Shown in pieces: positions 12,196 through 23,380 of a DNA stretch of 64,000 nucleotides. The notes beneath the pieces were generated by a model that saw only the letters and a list, made by a program, of their open reading frames with translations, was not told where the DNA came from and did not search any database. The stretch spans positions 10,606,096 to 10,670,095 of the forward strand of contig NC_067485.1 in assembly GCF_947179515.1 (NCBI RefSeq), in the 5' to 3' direction. A program made the position numbers and the translations under genes. The stretch comes from Apodemus sylvaticus (taxonomy: Eukaryota; Chordata; Mammalia; Rodentia; Muridae). Every line of letters begins with the position of its first letter. Position 1 is the first letter of the stretch.

Positions 12196-13439
12196 GTTTC
12201 CCCAGATCCAATCCCCAGTCTCATCCCTATCTCTGCAGATTTCCTCCCCTCTCCTTCCTTCCATCTCCTGTAGATCCCACAGAACTTCCCCTTCCAACCT
12301 CCCCCCTCCCAGTCTGCTGCTTTCTCCTGGCCCCCAACTCTGGCAGGCACCCCCTGCTGACCCACAGACCACTCCTACAAGGGAACTAGGTAAGCTACCT
12401 ATAGAGTTCCCCCTCTCCTTCTGCTATTCTAGGTCCAACCCCAAGTCTCACCCCCAGGTCTATAGCAGACCCTCTGGGGGTGATCTCTCTTCACTGTCTC
12501 CCCCAATTACAAAGACACAAAACAGGCAGATCCTCACTGAACATTCTCATCTCCTCTCTCCTGTAAACTCTTCAGAATTTTACCAATCCACATTCCTAAG
12601 TGTTAGGTCCCAATACCCAGAAACACATTTTACCTGGTACCTCAAGTGGCCACAATTATCGGTGCAAAGAAAATTACCTGCTAGGCAATATACAACCATC
12701 ACAATCTTGGGAATGTCCAGAAAGGAAACAGAAACTAAGGAACAAAACATCAACCCAGCAAAGACAAATCCAGTTCTCAGCACCTAGACCTGTAATCACA
12801 CCGATCCTAGATGCCTGGACTAGCATAAGAACATAATAACAGTCAGGATGATGTGTCTACACTAGAGCTCATATATCCTACCAAGCAAGTCCTGAATATT
12901 CCAACATAGATGACATACACACACAAAACAAACAAAAAACTTTAAACCACCTGTATTAAGAAGATAGAAATCCTTTAAGAAGAAAGTGATATATTCCTTA
13001 CAGAAGTCCAGAAAAACACAACAGTGTGAGGAAATGGATATACCTGTCAAGACCTGAAAATGGAAATAGAATCAATAAATTCTCAATATACCAATAAGTC
13101 AATAAATTCCCAAACTGTGAGAATTCTGGAAATGAAAACTTTAGAAATGTAAACAGGAACTACAGAGGCATGCTTCACCAATAGAATACAAGAGATGGAA
13201 GAAAGAATCTCAGACACTGGAGATACCATAAAAGAAATGGGTAAATCAAAGAAAATGTTAAATCTATAACACTCCTGACACATAACATCCAGGAAATCTG
13301 TAATGGTATAAAATGGCAAACCTATGAAAAGAACAAGGAGAAGGAGAAGAAGAATCAGCAGCTTAGTTCAAAGGCCCAGAAAATATTTTCAACATAATAA
13401 TCAAACAGTAAACATAAAGAACAAGGTTATGGGTACAAT

Positions 13440-14055
13440 GAAGAGAAGAGAGGCAGAACTGGAGATCTGAAGGTAGTGAGGATCAGCCTAATGTGAGGAG
13501 TAGCCAGTGATACCACCTAGTTCCAGGGTAGGGTTCTGGCTGTCACCAGGGGCCTTGTATGGGTCTATGGCCCTGCAACAGCAGGGATCTGTTACCACCA
13601 AAGGATCCCTTCTGGGAGCGGGCTGCCATCAGGAACATATTAATACCTGAGGGCTGTACAGAACTGGCCCTAAAGAGGTCAACTAATTAAGACTGTTGGA
13701 AAATTCCACCAGACCCCTCCCCTCCTGGAAGAGAAAGGTCATAGAGCACATAGGTACCCTTCCCTCCTCCTCTGTAAGGGAGAGGCTGATTCCTCAGAAA
13801 GACCACTGGGTGGGGGTGGGGTGCAGACAAGGGAAGCTCAGAGCAGTAGACACATTCCTCAGGGCAGACTAACTGTTAGCCACCTGAAGACCATTCCCTA
13901 AGGACCAGTCAGTTTAAAGTCACACTGTTCTGCCAATCACATTGTGCATAGTGGCTGTTGGTTTATCCTACCCCTGAAACTGTATAAAAAGTGACTGAAT
14001 GGGTGCCTTCTGCTCTACACCAACTAACGGCAAACTCAGACAAAGTGAGTCTCAA
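13440..14055 (+). mobile_element. Non-L1 segment inside the LINE-1, probably LTR-derived
   Basis: Between recognisable ORF1 and ORF2 parts lie about 615 bp that are not L1-like. The second half (from about 13692) has LTR character: CAATCACATT near 13935 and a TATA-like GTATAAAAAG at about 13982-13991. The L1 sequence expected here, the end of ORF1 and most of the endonuclease, is absent. It could be an insertion with a deletion or a recombinant element. Confidence 0.45.
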
Positions 14056-15606
14056 CAGGTATGGGAAAATTGAAGTCACTCCCTGCATCTTATCAGACCA
14101 CTATGGATTGAAGCTGGGATATCAACAACAATAGAAAGAATAGAGAGCTCACCAACCCACAGAAATGGAAATGAAAACTGGGTCCAGATAGAAATAAATA
14201 AAGAAGTTAAATACTTTCTAGAATTCAATGAGAATGAATACACAGCATACCCAAACTTAGAGGTCACAGTGAAAACTGTTCTTAGAGGCAAGTTCATAGC
14301 GCCAAGTGCCTACATAGCAAGCTGGAGAGATCTCATACTAGCAACTTGACAGCACACCTGAAAGTTCTAGAACAAAAAGGAATGACAGCCAAGAGGAGCA
14401 GACAGCAAAAAAATGATCAAACTAGAAGATGAAATCAATAAAATAGAAACAAAGCACAAAACAAAGAATCTATGGAACAAAGAGTTGGTTCTTTGAGAAA
14501 ATCAACGGGATAAACAAACTAAACCAAAACTAAAAGGCAGAGATCCAAATTAACAAAATAAAAACAAAAAAAAACAAAAAAAAAAAACAAAACAAAAGAT
14601 GGACATAATGTCAGTCACCAAGGAAATCCAAAGAATCCTAAGGACATACTTTAAAGTCCTGTACTCCACCAAACTGAAAAGTCAAAAAGAAATGGATAAT
14701 TTTCTTGGTAGGCACCACTTACCAAAATCAGATAAACAATTTAAATAGACCTATAACTCCTATTGAAATAGAGGTAGTCATTAAAAGTATCCCAACCAAA
14801 AGAAGCCCAGGGCCAGATGGTTTTAGTGCAGAAACCCTGTTACCCAAACTGAATAAAGACCCAACAAAGAAAGAGAATGACAGACCACTTACCCCATATG
14901 AACATAGATGCAAAAATACCCAACAAAATACTCATAAAGTGAATCCAAGAACTCATTAAAATGATCATCCCCCATAATCTAACAGGAATGCAGGGATGGT
15001 TCAATGTAAAAAAAGTCAATGAATGTAATCCACCCTATAAACAAAGCACAAGAACAAAAACATCCAATCATCTCATTAGATACAGAAAAGCCTTTGATGA
15101 AATCCAACACCACCTAATGATAAAAGTCCAGGAGATGTTAGGGATGCAAGGGACATTCCTAAACACAGGAAAGGCAACTTACAGCAGGCCTGCAGCCAAC
15201 ACCTAATTAAATAGAGCGGAAACTCAAAACAATTTCACTAAAATCAGGAACAAGATTGTCTACTCTTTCTACATCTATTCAATATAGTACTCAAAGTCTT
15301 AGCTAGAGCAATAAGACAACTGAAGGACATCAAGGGGATACATATTGGAAAGGAAGAAGATATTTGCAGAAGATATGATAGTATTCCTTGGTAACCTTAA
15401 AAATTCCACCAGGGAAATCCTGCAGCTGATAAACACTTTCAGCAAGATGCCTGGATACAAAATTAACCCACAAAAATCAGGGGCCCTCCCATCTACGAAT
15501 GACAAAAGAACTAAGAAAGAAATCAAAGAAAAAACACTTTTCACAAGAGCCTCAAAAAATATAAAATGTCTTGGAGTAACTCTAACCAAGCAAGTGAAAG
15601 ACATAT

Positions 15607-15609
<3 letters not shown>

Positions 15610-15651
<42 letters not shown>
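15610..15651 (+). repeat. Pure A42 run inside LINE-1 ORF2
   Basis: Forty-two consecutive A residues replace a few bases of ORF2 between sequence coding for the KDIW region and the following KKEIEQD region. L1 sequence resumes on both sides, so this is an expanded A microsatellite and not the element's 3' tail. Confidence 0.95.
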
Positions 15652-15656
<5 letters not shown>

Positions 15657-15943
15657 CAGTCTTTGAAGAAAGAAATTGAACAAGATATCAGAAGATGGAA
15701 AGATCTCCAATGTTCATGGATCTGTAGGATTAACAGAGTAAAAATGACCATCCTACCAACAGCAATCTAAACAGATTCAATACAATCCCCTTTAAGAGCC
15801 CAACACAATTCTTTGCAGTGAAAGGCCAATTCTCTACTTCATATGGAAAACCAAAAACCTCAGGATAGTGAAAACAATCCTGAACAATACAAGAATTGCC
15901 GGAGATCTCACCATTGTTGATTTCAAGTCCTACTACAGAACTA

Positions 15944-15966
15944 TAGTAGTAGTAGTAGTAGTAGTT

Positions 15967-16006
<40 letters not shown>

Positions 16007-16017
16007 CAGTAGTAGTA
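15944..16017 (+). repeat. (TAG)n microsatellite inside LINE-1 ORF2
   Basis: About 24 TAG/GTA triplets with a TTG and a CAG interruption lie within ORF2. In one frame they give consecutive stop codons, and on the opposite strand a poly-Tyr frame. Confidence 0.95.
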
Positions 16018-18340
16018 AATAAACCATGATATTGGCATTAAAAACAGACATACTGCTCCAATGGAATCAAATTCAATACCCAGACATAAATCCACCTAAA
16101 AACACCTGATTTTTATAAAGAAGGCAGAAATAAACACTGGAAAAAAGACAGCATCTTCAACAAATGGTGCTGGTCAAACTGGACAGTTGGATATAGAAGA
16201 ATACAAATATATCCATATTTATTACCCTGCACAAAACTCAATTCCAAGTTGATCAAAGATCTCAACATAAAACCAGATACTCTGAACCAGATAGAGAGAA
16301 AGTGGAGAATAGCCTTGAACATATTGGCACAGGAGAAGACTTCCTGAACAGAACACCAATAACACAGGCACTAAGATCAACAATTAATAAATGTGACCTT
16401 GTGAAACATAAAAGCTGTAAGGCAAAGAACACCATCATTCAAACAAAATGGCAGCCTATGGAATGGCAAATAATTTCTACCAAATCCATATCCAAGAGAC
16501 TAATATCAGAAATGTATTAAAAAAAACTCAAGACACCAATAGTTCAATTTAAAATGGAGTACAGATCTAAACAGAATTTTCAATAGAGGAAACTCAAATG
16601 GCTGAGAAACATTTAAATATCCAAAACTATTAGCTGTTAGGGAATTGCAACTTGAAATTACTTTGAGATTCCATCTTACACTTGACAGAAAGGATGAGAT
16701 CAGTAACACAAGTGACAGCTCATGCTGGTGAGGACAGGGCATAAGGAAAACACGCATCTATTGCTGGTAAAGTTAACCTGTGGACAGCCACTACTGAAAT
16801 CAGTGTGGTCTTTCCTCAAGAAGATATGAATCAATATATCTCAAGACCCAGCTATGCCATTAGGCATATACCCAAAAGATTTCATCCTACCACAAGGACA
16901 GAATTGTTCAGTATCCATGCTGCTCTACTTATAATAGCCAGAAACACCAGAAACTGGAAACACCCTAGATGTCTCCCAACAGAAGAATGGATACAGAAAA
17001 TATGGTGCATTTACACAATGGAGTATTACTCAGCTGTTAAAAATGACATCATGAAATTTACAGGCACAAGGACCAAAGTAGAAAAAGTCTTCTTGCGTGA
17101 GGTAACCCAAATCCAGAAAGATAAATATGGCATGTAGCCATTAAATAAATAAATGATAACCAGCCTACAATCCATAGCCCCAAAAAGGTTAGGTTTGGAG
17201 AAAAGGGACTGGGGAGAGGTACATAGATCCCTGGTAAGGGAAATTAGACTTTATGGGTAGAGTGGGGACAGGTGGGAACTGGAACAGGTAGATGGGTTGG
17301 GAAGGGGGAGGGGAGGCAGGATTGAGGATGGAATGTGAGAAGAGACATCTAGAATAGGGGGGCATTTGAAGGATGATATGGAAACTTGGTGCAGTGGAAC
17401 TTCCTAAAGTATATGAAGGTAATCCTATGAGGTCTCCTACAAATGGTGACTATAGAGTCCCAACTAGCCATTTCTTGTCACCAAATGAGGCTTCCAGCAC
17501 CAGGACTTGGTTACATTCAATTGAGTTGTTGGCCAGGGGATCCCCTGGAAATTTCCTAACAACCCAGGCTGTTACTATTCCCTGCAAAGTGAAAGCAGAG
17601 CCCCATTGCTGAGTCAGCGCCCGCAGTCACTGACCGAGGAGAGGTAAAGATGGCGGCTCTGTGGAGCTTTCACCCCACGTTTGAAGTCTCTTTGGTGCTG
17701 GAAGGTACTCTGCAGACAACCAAAGGAGAAAGGTAAACATCAACCCAGCCACAGACCCTTGACCTACAATTTGCCCTGTCTGCAAAATATGTTAGAGCAA
17801 CCAACGGTGGCCCAGAACTTGTGGGAGTAGCTAACCAATGCCTGATATGACTTAAGGCCCACTCCATGAGAATGAAACCCATACCCAAGAGTAAGACCAA
17901 GAACCACAGATTAGATAGCACAGAGATCTAGGATAAAACCAAACACTACTAATCTAAAAAAAAAAAAAAGTATTGACACAATGATTCTTAATGAGATGCT
18001 GCTATACACGTAGATCAGTGCCTGGACACATGATTCAGTCACCACCAGAGAGGCTTCCTCCTGCAGTAGACAGGAACAGCCACAGAGACACACTGCCTGA
18101 CTATATCTAGAGAGAGTCCTCTGAACACACAGCTCTGAATGGGATGTCTGCATTCATTTCCTCCCCTCAGAGATGGAGGAACCTCTCAGAAGAGGTGGAA
18201 AAGTCAGAATGGACAGAGGACACTAGGAGAACAAGAGTGTCAGCATCAGGATCAACTGAGCAAGGCTCATATGGACTCAGAGAGACCGAAACAGTGAGCA
18301 CCAGGTCCTCTGCACGAATGTATACACACACGATTGCACG

Positions 18341-18343
18341 AGT

Positions 18344-18374
<31 letters not shown>

Positions 18375-18445
18375 CACATATATGTGTGTGCACACATACA
18401 AATAATATACACGTATATACATATACACATATACATATATGCATA
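18341..18445. repeat. (CA)n then AT/CATA-rich microsatellite in the L1 3' UTR
   Basis: (CA)n passes into alternating CATATA units. The LINE-1 3' UTR continues after it with TTATGGGACTCCTGAGTGGG. Confidence 0.9.
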
Positions 18446-18687
18446 TCAGCTTAGTATTTTTTTATGGGACTCCTGAGTGGGTCTCTCATTCCTGTGCCTG
18501 CCCTTGAGGCTTGTTTTCCTTCGGTTAGGTGGCCTTGTCCAATCTCCATATGATGGTTTTCATTTTTCCTTATTATACTTTATTTCATCATGTTTGGTTA
18601 TCTTAGAAAACTGTTCTTTTCTAATGAGAGATGGAAAGGGAGTACGAAGGGAGGGCAAGTGGAGAGGAACTAGGAGGAGCAGAAAAC

Positions 18688-18826
18688 AGTGCTTGCTGTT
18701 CTTGCAGAGGGTGGGGTTCACTTCCCAGCACCCACATTCAAGAACTCACAACAGCCCTCAACTCCACAGCTCTAGGGGATCCTGTGCCCTCTCTGGCCCC
18801 TGCAGACACATAAATTAAAATACTAA
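18688..18826 (+). repeat. B3-type SINE, right half
   Basis: It begins AGTGCTTGCTGTTCTTGCAG, continuing the SINE interrupted at 12195, then CTTCCCAGCACCCACATTC, CTCTAGGGGATCC and an AAATTAAAATAC tail. Joined over the LINE-1 and minus one copy of the duplication, the two halves make one ordinary B3-like element. Confidence 0.85.
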
Positions 18827-18954
18827 TTTTAAAAAACTTTAATGAGCTCAAACCAACACAAAGTTTAAGAAGGACCATTTCTTGCCCTACATGTAGTAAT
18901 TAAACCATGATGCCCTGTAGCACTTCCAACGAAAGTGTTTTATGCTTTCAGTGT

Positions 18955-19330
18955 GTTTAGTCAGCTTCCTGACACTGTCACAAATACTGGAAACAAACAA
19001 CTTAAAAGGAGGAAGATTTAGTTGGGCTAAGGGTTTGACATTTCTGCCCAAGGTATCTCTTTTGCTTTGGGGCTGTTGGTGAGGCAGGACACTGTAGTCA
19101 GATGGTTTAATGGAGAAAAGCTCTCTACCCAGAAGCCAGCAGAGACAGAAAAGAAGGATCTGAGTCTTGGTGTCTACTTCAAAGGCATACATGTCCCCAG
19201 TGACCACCCATGCCCTGCCTGTTTTCCCACCTCCTGCTGGTGCCATCGGCCCATGACTAAGTCTTGAATATGGGCGTCCTTTGAGAGCCACGTTATATCA
19301 AAGCTATGGGGAGTAATACTAATTACCAAT
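18955..19330. repeat. Diverged dispersed repeat, family not named
   Basis: The stretch CTTCCTGACACTGTCACAAA and AACTTAAAAGGAGGAAGATT resembles a common mammalian or rodent repeat unit. Nothing codes. I cannot name the family reliably. Confidence 0.4.
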
Positions 19331-19762
19331 TGTGGTGACATGTGTTTTAATATTTGGGAAATTGGATTCAATTTCAGAAACAGCAGGGGACAGCTGCTGT
19401 GGGATCTGGGCTCCTGAGAGAAGAGATGGGGGGAGAAACTCCCCCACTTTTCCTCAAGTCTGAGACTTACTCAGTGCAGGGGCTGTGCACAGGAGGCGTT
19501 TGGGAAGTGCTGGCACCATTTTCTACCCACTGCCAGAGATGCTGTCCCTCAGCTGTTCCCTAATCTATCCTGGCACTGATAAAAATCAGTAATCCCCATG
19601 GGGTCACTTCTGTCTCACCTCTCCTCATTGGGGTAGCTCTTCCTAATCAAGCCAGTGTCACCGGTCTCCTGGAGAACCTATGGTGTCTTCTCATGTTTGT
19701 GGAGATCCATTTGGAGATTGCTAGGGTTTGGGAAAACCAATAAACTTTCACTGTGAAAGCCG

Positions 19763-20038
19763 GGAGCTAGAGTCAGAGCCAGCTAGAGTCAGAGCCAGCT
19801 AGAATAGCTTCATACCAGAGGCTGTTTCAAAACCCTTGAAATGCTGCAAGGCATTCCCAACAGAAGCATATGTGGGAATCGGACAAAACTTTATTCCTGA
19901 TGTATCCTTCAGCTTGGTGACATAAGTTACCTTGGAATGGAGTTTCACCTTCTTCCTGGGTTGATGTATCCCTCAACGTACAACATAAGTTACTTTGGGA
20001 AAGTAACTTATTGAAGGGAGTTTCACTTTCTTCCTGTG
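19763..20038. repeat. Short tandem duplications
   Basis: Two copies of AGAGTCAGAGCCAGCT lie at about 19769-19800. A longer imperfect duplication has units at about 19896-19960 and 19961-20038. Both units open TGATGTATCC, hold ACATAAGTTAC and end GTTTCAC(C/T)TTCTTCCTG. The second is longer by about 13 bp and has its own small inverted repeat, AAGTTACTTT followed by AAAGTAACTT. Confidence 0.8.
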
Positions 20039-20779
20039 TTTTACTAACAGCGAAGCTGCCAGGAACTGCATCTTAGCAATCCTGCAGGATAAACAGGACA
20101 GTACTGGTAAAGGCACTCAGTGAGTACTTTGCATTCGAGAGAAATGTTAGGTATTCATTAGTGAAGTATAAAGATTTGCTTTCATGTTTTTAAGCTAAAG
20201 GTTCTATTCACATACTCACATTCTAGAAAGGCACGGAAGGAATATTAACAGTTATGTGAGAAAAAAATGTTCACAGCCTCAGGGACACCAAGCAGGGTAC
20301 TGGGCAGGGGAATTGTGATGTCCCCTAGGAAATTCCCCAGGCATTCTTTCAGAGAAAATTCTCAAGGCTTAAAGATAGCTATCCTGTCTCACTCCATCTC
20401 TCCTTCCTATCTTACCTCTCTTTTTCCTTCTTTCCTTCCTTCCTTCTCTAAGAAAACATAGCCAGAATCCAAAGATATCAAGATATTAGGCAATAGGGAA
20501 AAAATGGAATAAAAAATAGGGTTAGAGCCTAGTTTAATAGTAATCTATACAAACGTGGGCAAGTTACTCAATCTCTATTAATTTCATTTTTTCCTTCTGT
20601 GAAAGTACCATCTCCCCTGGGAATGGTTACCAGGCTTTGCACATGGGCCTGTAGACTGTGTCAGTTACACCAGTCCTGAGAGAGGACCTGGGTCGTTTGA
20701 GGTTTATAAAGTTTCTGTTGAAAAGATAACCATGTCTCCAGTGGATTGCTTGCCTTGGCACTTCTGTCAAAGCTCACCA

Positions 20780-20826
<47 letters not shown>

Positions 20827-21290
20827 TCTGTCTCTTGGTTATCTGTTCTGTCCCAGTTTTCTATCGGTCTTGGTGGTGGTTTCACATATGTTAATTATAA
20901 CAGTTTTGTGATGACTTTTAAAGTCCTAAGGAATGTGTCCTTGGGTTTTCTGCAAGGATGAGACTCTATATAGATAAAGATAATTGTGTTTACTTTCCAG
21001 TGTGGACACTCCTCGTTTCTTTGTCTTGCCTCTTTGCACAGGCCAGAATGTCTAATGGGCAGCCTTGGGCCACGCCCACTCTTGTGCTCTGTTACCCTTC
21101 AGTATAACCGGCTGCTTTCATGGAAGGAAGCTCTGCTACATGTCCAGGCTAAGGAAAGTTTTGTTTGTAATCAGGAATATGTTTTAGATTTTAAATATAT
21201 AATTTTTCTCTTACATTGAGCCAATTTTTTTTTCAGTTTTCAGTTTTACATAATGATTTATGGCACTGGTTTAAGGTTTCATTTTTAATT
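20039..21290. other. Mostly single-copy DNA with small repeats
   Basis: A TTCC/TTTCC tract at about 20418-20447, a MIR-like minus-strand remnant at about 20545-20645 (GGGCAAGTTACTCAATCTCT) and a (CA)n tract at 20782-20823 are present. No exon is recognised. Confidence 0.55.
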
Positions 21291-21291
21291 G

Positions 21292-21345
21292 TATGTGTGT
21301 GTGTGTGTGTGTGTGTATTTGTGTGTGGTGTGTGTGATGTGTGTT
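21292..21345. repeat. (TG)n tract left of an LTR
   Basis: TG dinucleotides with TTTG and TGGTG variants end where an LTR-like sequence begins. Confidence 0.9.
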
Positions 21346-21750
21346 GGTATTCTGTCTAAGCTCCACCCCACATTTACCTGGCAACAGCCAGGTATGCCCC
21401 ACCCCATAGACCTGGCCCACTATAAGAGGGGCCCCTCCTCTCTCCCCCCCCCCCATCCTACTCTCACCTCTCTGCCCCTTAGGCTCTTCTCCCCTCCCAC
21501 AGCCTCCACGACTCTCCGGCCCCTGCCTTTCTCTACCACTAACTCCCAACCTCTACCCTGAATAAACTCTATTCTATACCATGTCTGTGTGCGTGTGGTC
21601 CCTCAGGGGGAAGAGGTGCTTGGGCAAGGGCCCGCCTGGGCACCTCCTTCCCCCACACAGCTGTGCCACACTCCCTTAAACCCCATTCTCTCTTCTTAAG
21701 CCCGCTTCATTGATGCATTGGCCTTTCATTGGCCCTTCATTTGGCCTTTC
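21346..21750 (+). mobile_element. LTR-like element with TATA and poly(A) signals
   Basis: The stretch contains TATAAGAGGGG at 21421-21431 and AATAAA at 21561-21566, about 140 bp apart, the usual distance between U3 TATA and R poly(A) signal. A C-rich stretch lies between. No open frame matches a viral protein. The exact borders are uncertain. It is flanked by TG tracts on both sides. The ERV class is not determined. Confidence 0.6.
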
Positions 21751-21776
21751 AGTGTGTGTTTGTGTATGTGTGGTGT

Positions 21777-21816
<40 letters not shown>

Positions 21817-21905
21817 TGATGTGGGGGTGTATGTGTGTGTATGGTGTGTGTTTGTATGGTGTGTGTATGTGTGTGTGTGTGTGTATGTGTGTGGTGTGTG
21901 TGTGC
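21751..21905. repeat. Long (TG)n tract right of the LTR
   Basis: About 155 bp of TG repeat with TGTATG, TGGTG and TTTG variants. Confidence 0.95.
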
Positions 21906-22645
21906 TTCCTAACTGCCCCATTTCTTCTTCCTTTTCCTCTTATGTACCTTGTCCTGTATTTTGTGGGAACAGATGTAGGTTCTAGGAGTGGGGAAGGGGG
22001 GTTCTTGAATCCACACAGGAATCCAGGGTCACAAAGAGTCCAGCCACTGAGGGATGTGGTACTGGGAAGTGACCTTGACAGGGACATAGGACGCAGGAGC
22101 TGGAGCTGCAAGAGTATCGGAGCTCTCTGATCAGAGTATCCAGATATAATTATGCCAATGCGTACCTGTCAGTTCCCCAGTTGACAGGCATATGGTTATT
22201 CCTGATCTCTAGCAATACAGACATTTCTGCTATAAAAATAAATTTTAAACAAGTTTCCTGGAGTACAGAAATAGGCATTTCTTTAAGTTGTATATCTAGG
22301 AGTGAAATTACCAGGTCATAAGATAACAGGAATTGTTCATAAAATGTGAGAAATCCTAACTATGTGTGAAACTGAGTTGCTCATGCATGTCAACATATGC
22401 TTATTTAGATCTGTTAACTTATCTTCTATCTGTATCTGAGTACCTCATTATTATTTCTGATAGCTTAAAAATAAATCCTGATACCTACTGGTCCAGTCCC
22501 TGCACCATATATTCCCCCGGAATGCTGGCTATTGAGACTGTTGCTGTTCCTTGCGGATTTTAGAGTTAGCTTCACTCTCCAAACCAGACGAAGCCTATTC
22601 CTCCACCCCAAAAGATACATAATTTTTTAAATATTTTTAATTTTT

Positions 22646-22650
<5 letters not shown>
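21906..22650. other. Mostly single-copy DNA, old LINE-1-like remnant
   Basis: The segment near 22195-22345 (CTTTAAGTTGTATATCTAGG, GTGAAATTACCAGGTCATAAG) resembles an ancient mammalian LINE-1 3' region. Nothing is recognised in the remainder. Confidence 0.4.

Positions 22651-22718
<68 letters not shown>
22651..22718. repeat. (TC)n(TG)n microsatellite
   Basis: A pure TC run is followed directly by a TG run of about 42 bp. Confidence 0.95.
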
Positions 22719-22719
<1 letters not shown>

Positions 22720-22728
22720 TCAGAAAAA

Positions 22729-22854
22729 GTGTTGGGTCCCCTAGAGCTGGAGTTACAAGTTATTGTAAACTTCCCAGTGTGGGTGCTGGAAACCAAAGTT
22801 GATCTTCAGCAAGAGCAGTCTGCAGTCTTAACCACCAAGACTCTCTCCAGCCCC
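22729..22854 (-). repeat. tRNA-derived rodent SINE (B3/B4 type), minus strand
   Basis: CTAGAGCTGGAGTTACAAG, GTGGGTGCTGGAAACC, AGCAAGAGCAGTCTGCAGTC and terminal CTCTCTCCAGCCCC follow the complement of B3/B4 SINEs. Confidence 0.85.
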
Positions 22855-23079
22855 ACAGCAGTTTGGTTTTATTTTATTTTTTAAGTTTAGTAAAGACAGA
22901 TATGGGAAGAATATGCTAATGGAAAGGTGGTGTGACATACCTAATAAATTATTCTAAGGCAAATTGCATCTTTAAGGATAAAATTAAGACGCGGTGAAAG
23001 GAAATTTTAGCAGCAAAGCATAACCACTCCGATTGAGTATAAAGGCCACCTCAGCCACCTCCGGACGCTTCAAGAAAGG
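22855..23079. other. AT-rich DNA, nothing recognised
   Basis: A short stretch without recognised content. The region before the ancient LINE-1 may belong to it. Confidence 0.4.
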
Positions 23080-23380
23080 AGAAGCAAGAGGAGAAATTGA
23101 TCAAGCAATCACCGCGGGGTATTTCAACACACACCTCTCAGAGCCGATAGCTCAAGTGAATGAGAAATGTATGACAATAAAAAAAATCAACAACAAAATA
23201 AGCAGTATTGATCTGACGGACATCCTTCGGAGAGAGCAAACACCGTTTTCTCCAGTACATGTGGCTAATTTGCAAAAACTGACAATGGTCTGGGCCACAA
23301 AAGAAGCTAGTGCCAAGAGATCAATACCACAACACTGAATTCTGTAACCAGAAGGCAATAAAATTAGAAATCAATAGCAA
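23080..23380 (+). mobile_element. Ancient LINE-1 ORF2 fragment, endonuclease part
   Basis: The translation in one frame contains a DQAITAGYFNTHLSEP-like segment, followed by IDLTDILRREQTPFSPVH and LTMVWATKEAS. This is the order of the L1 endonuclease (GDFNTPLS, D-hydrophobic-R, T-(F/Y)-(F/S)S). The usual GDFN reads GYFN, and residues essential for nicking are not all kept. It is much more diverged than the element at 12.2 kb, so it is an older, pre-rodent insertion. Confidence 0.7.

Larger units (their letters stand above)
12196..18687 (+). mobile_element. LINE-1 (Lx-type), long but defective copy
   Basis: About 6.5 kb of plus-strand LINE-1 is present. The layout is a pyrimidine-rich 5' end (12196-12560), ORF1-like coiled-coil sequence (about 12960-13430), a break, ORF2 from the late endonuclease region through reverse transcriptase and C-terminal part (about 14060-17140), and a long 3' UTR with a G-rich stretch (17200-18687). 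ORF2 is interrupted by many stops. The catalytic box is read as FAED (near 15360) where active L1 has FADD. No copy-competent protein remains. A near-perfect 13-bp target duplication (12183-12195 and 18688-18700) brackets it. It resembles the rodent Lx group, from memory of the 3' UTR. Confidence 0.85.

Noticed and set aside
12188..12787. 199-codon open frame, Pro/Ser-rich
   Set aside because: It lies in the pyrimidine-rich 5' part of the LINE-1 and has no match to L1 ORF1 in that frame.
14060..17140. LINE-1 ORF2 as an active gene
   Set aside because: There are many stops, two microsatellite interruptions and a changed catalytic box.
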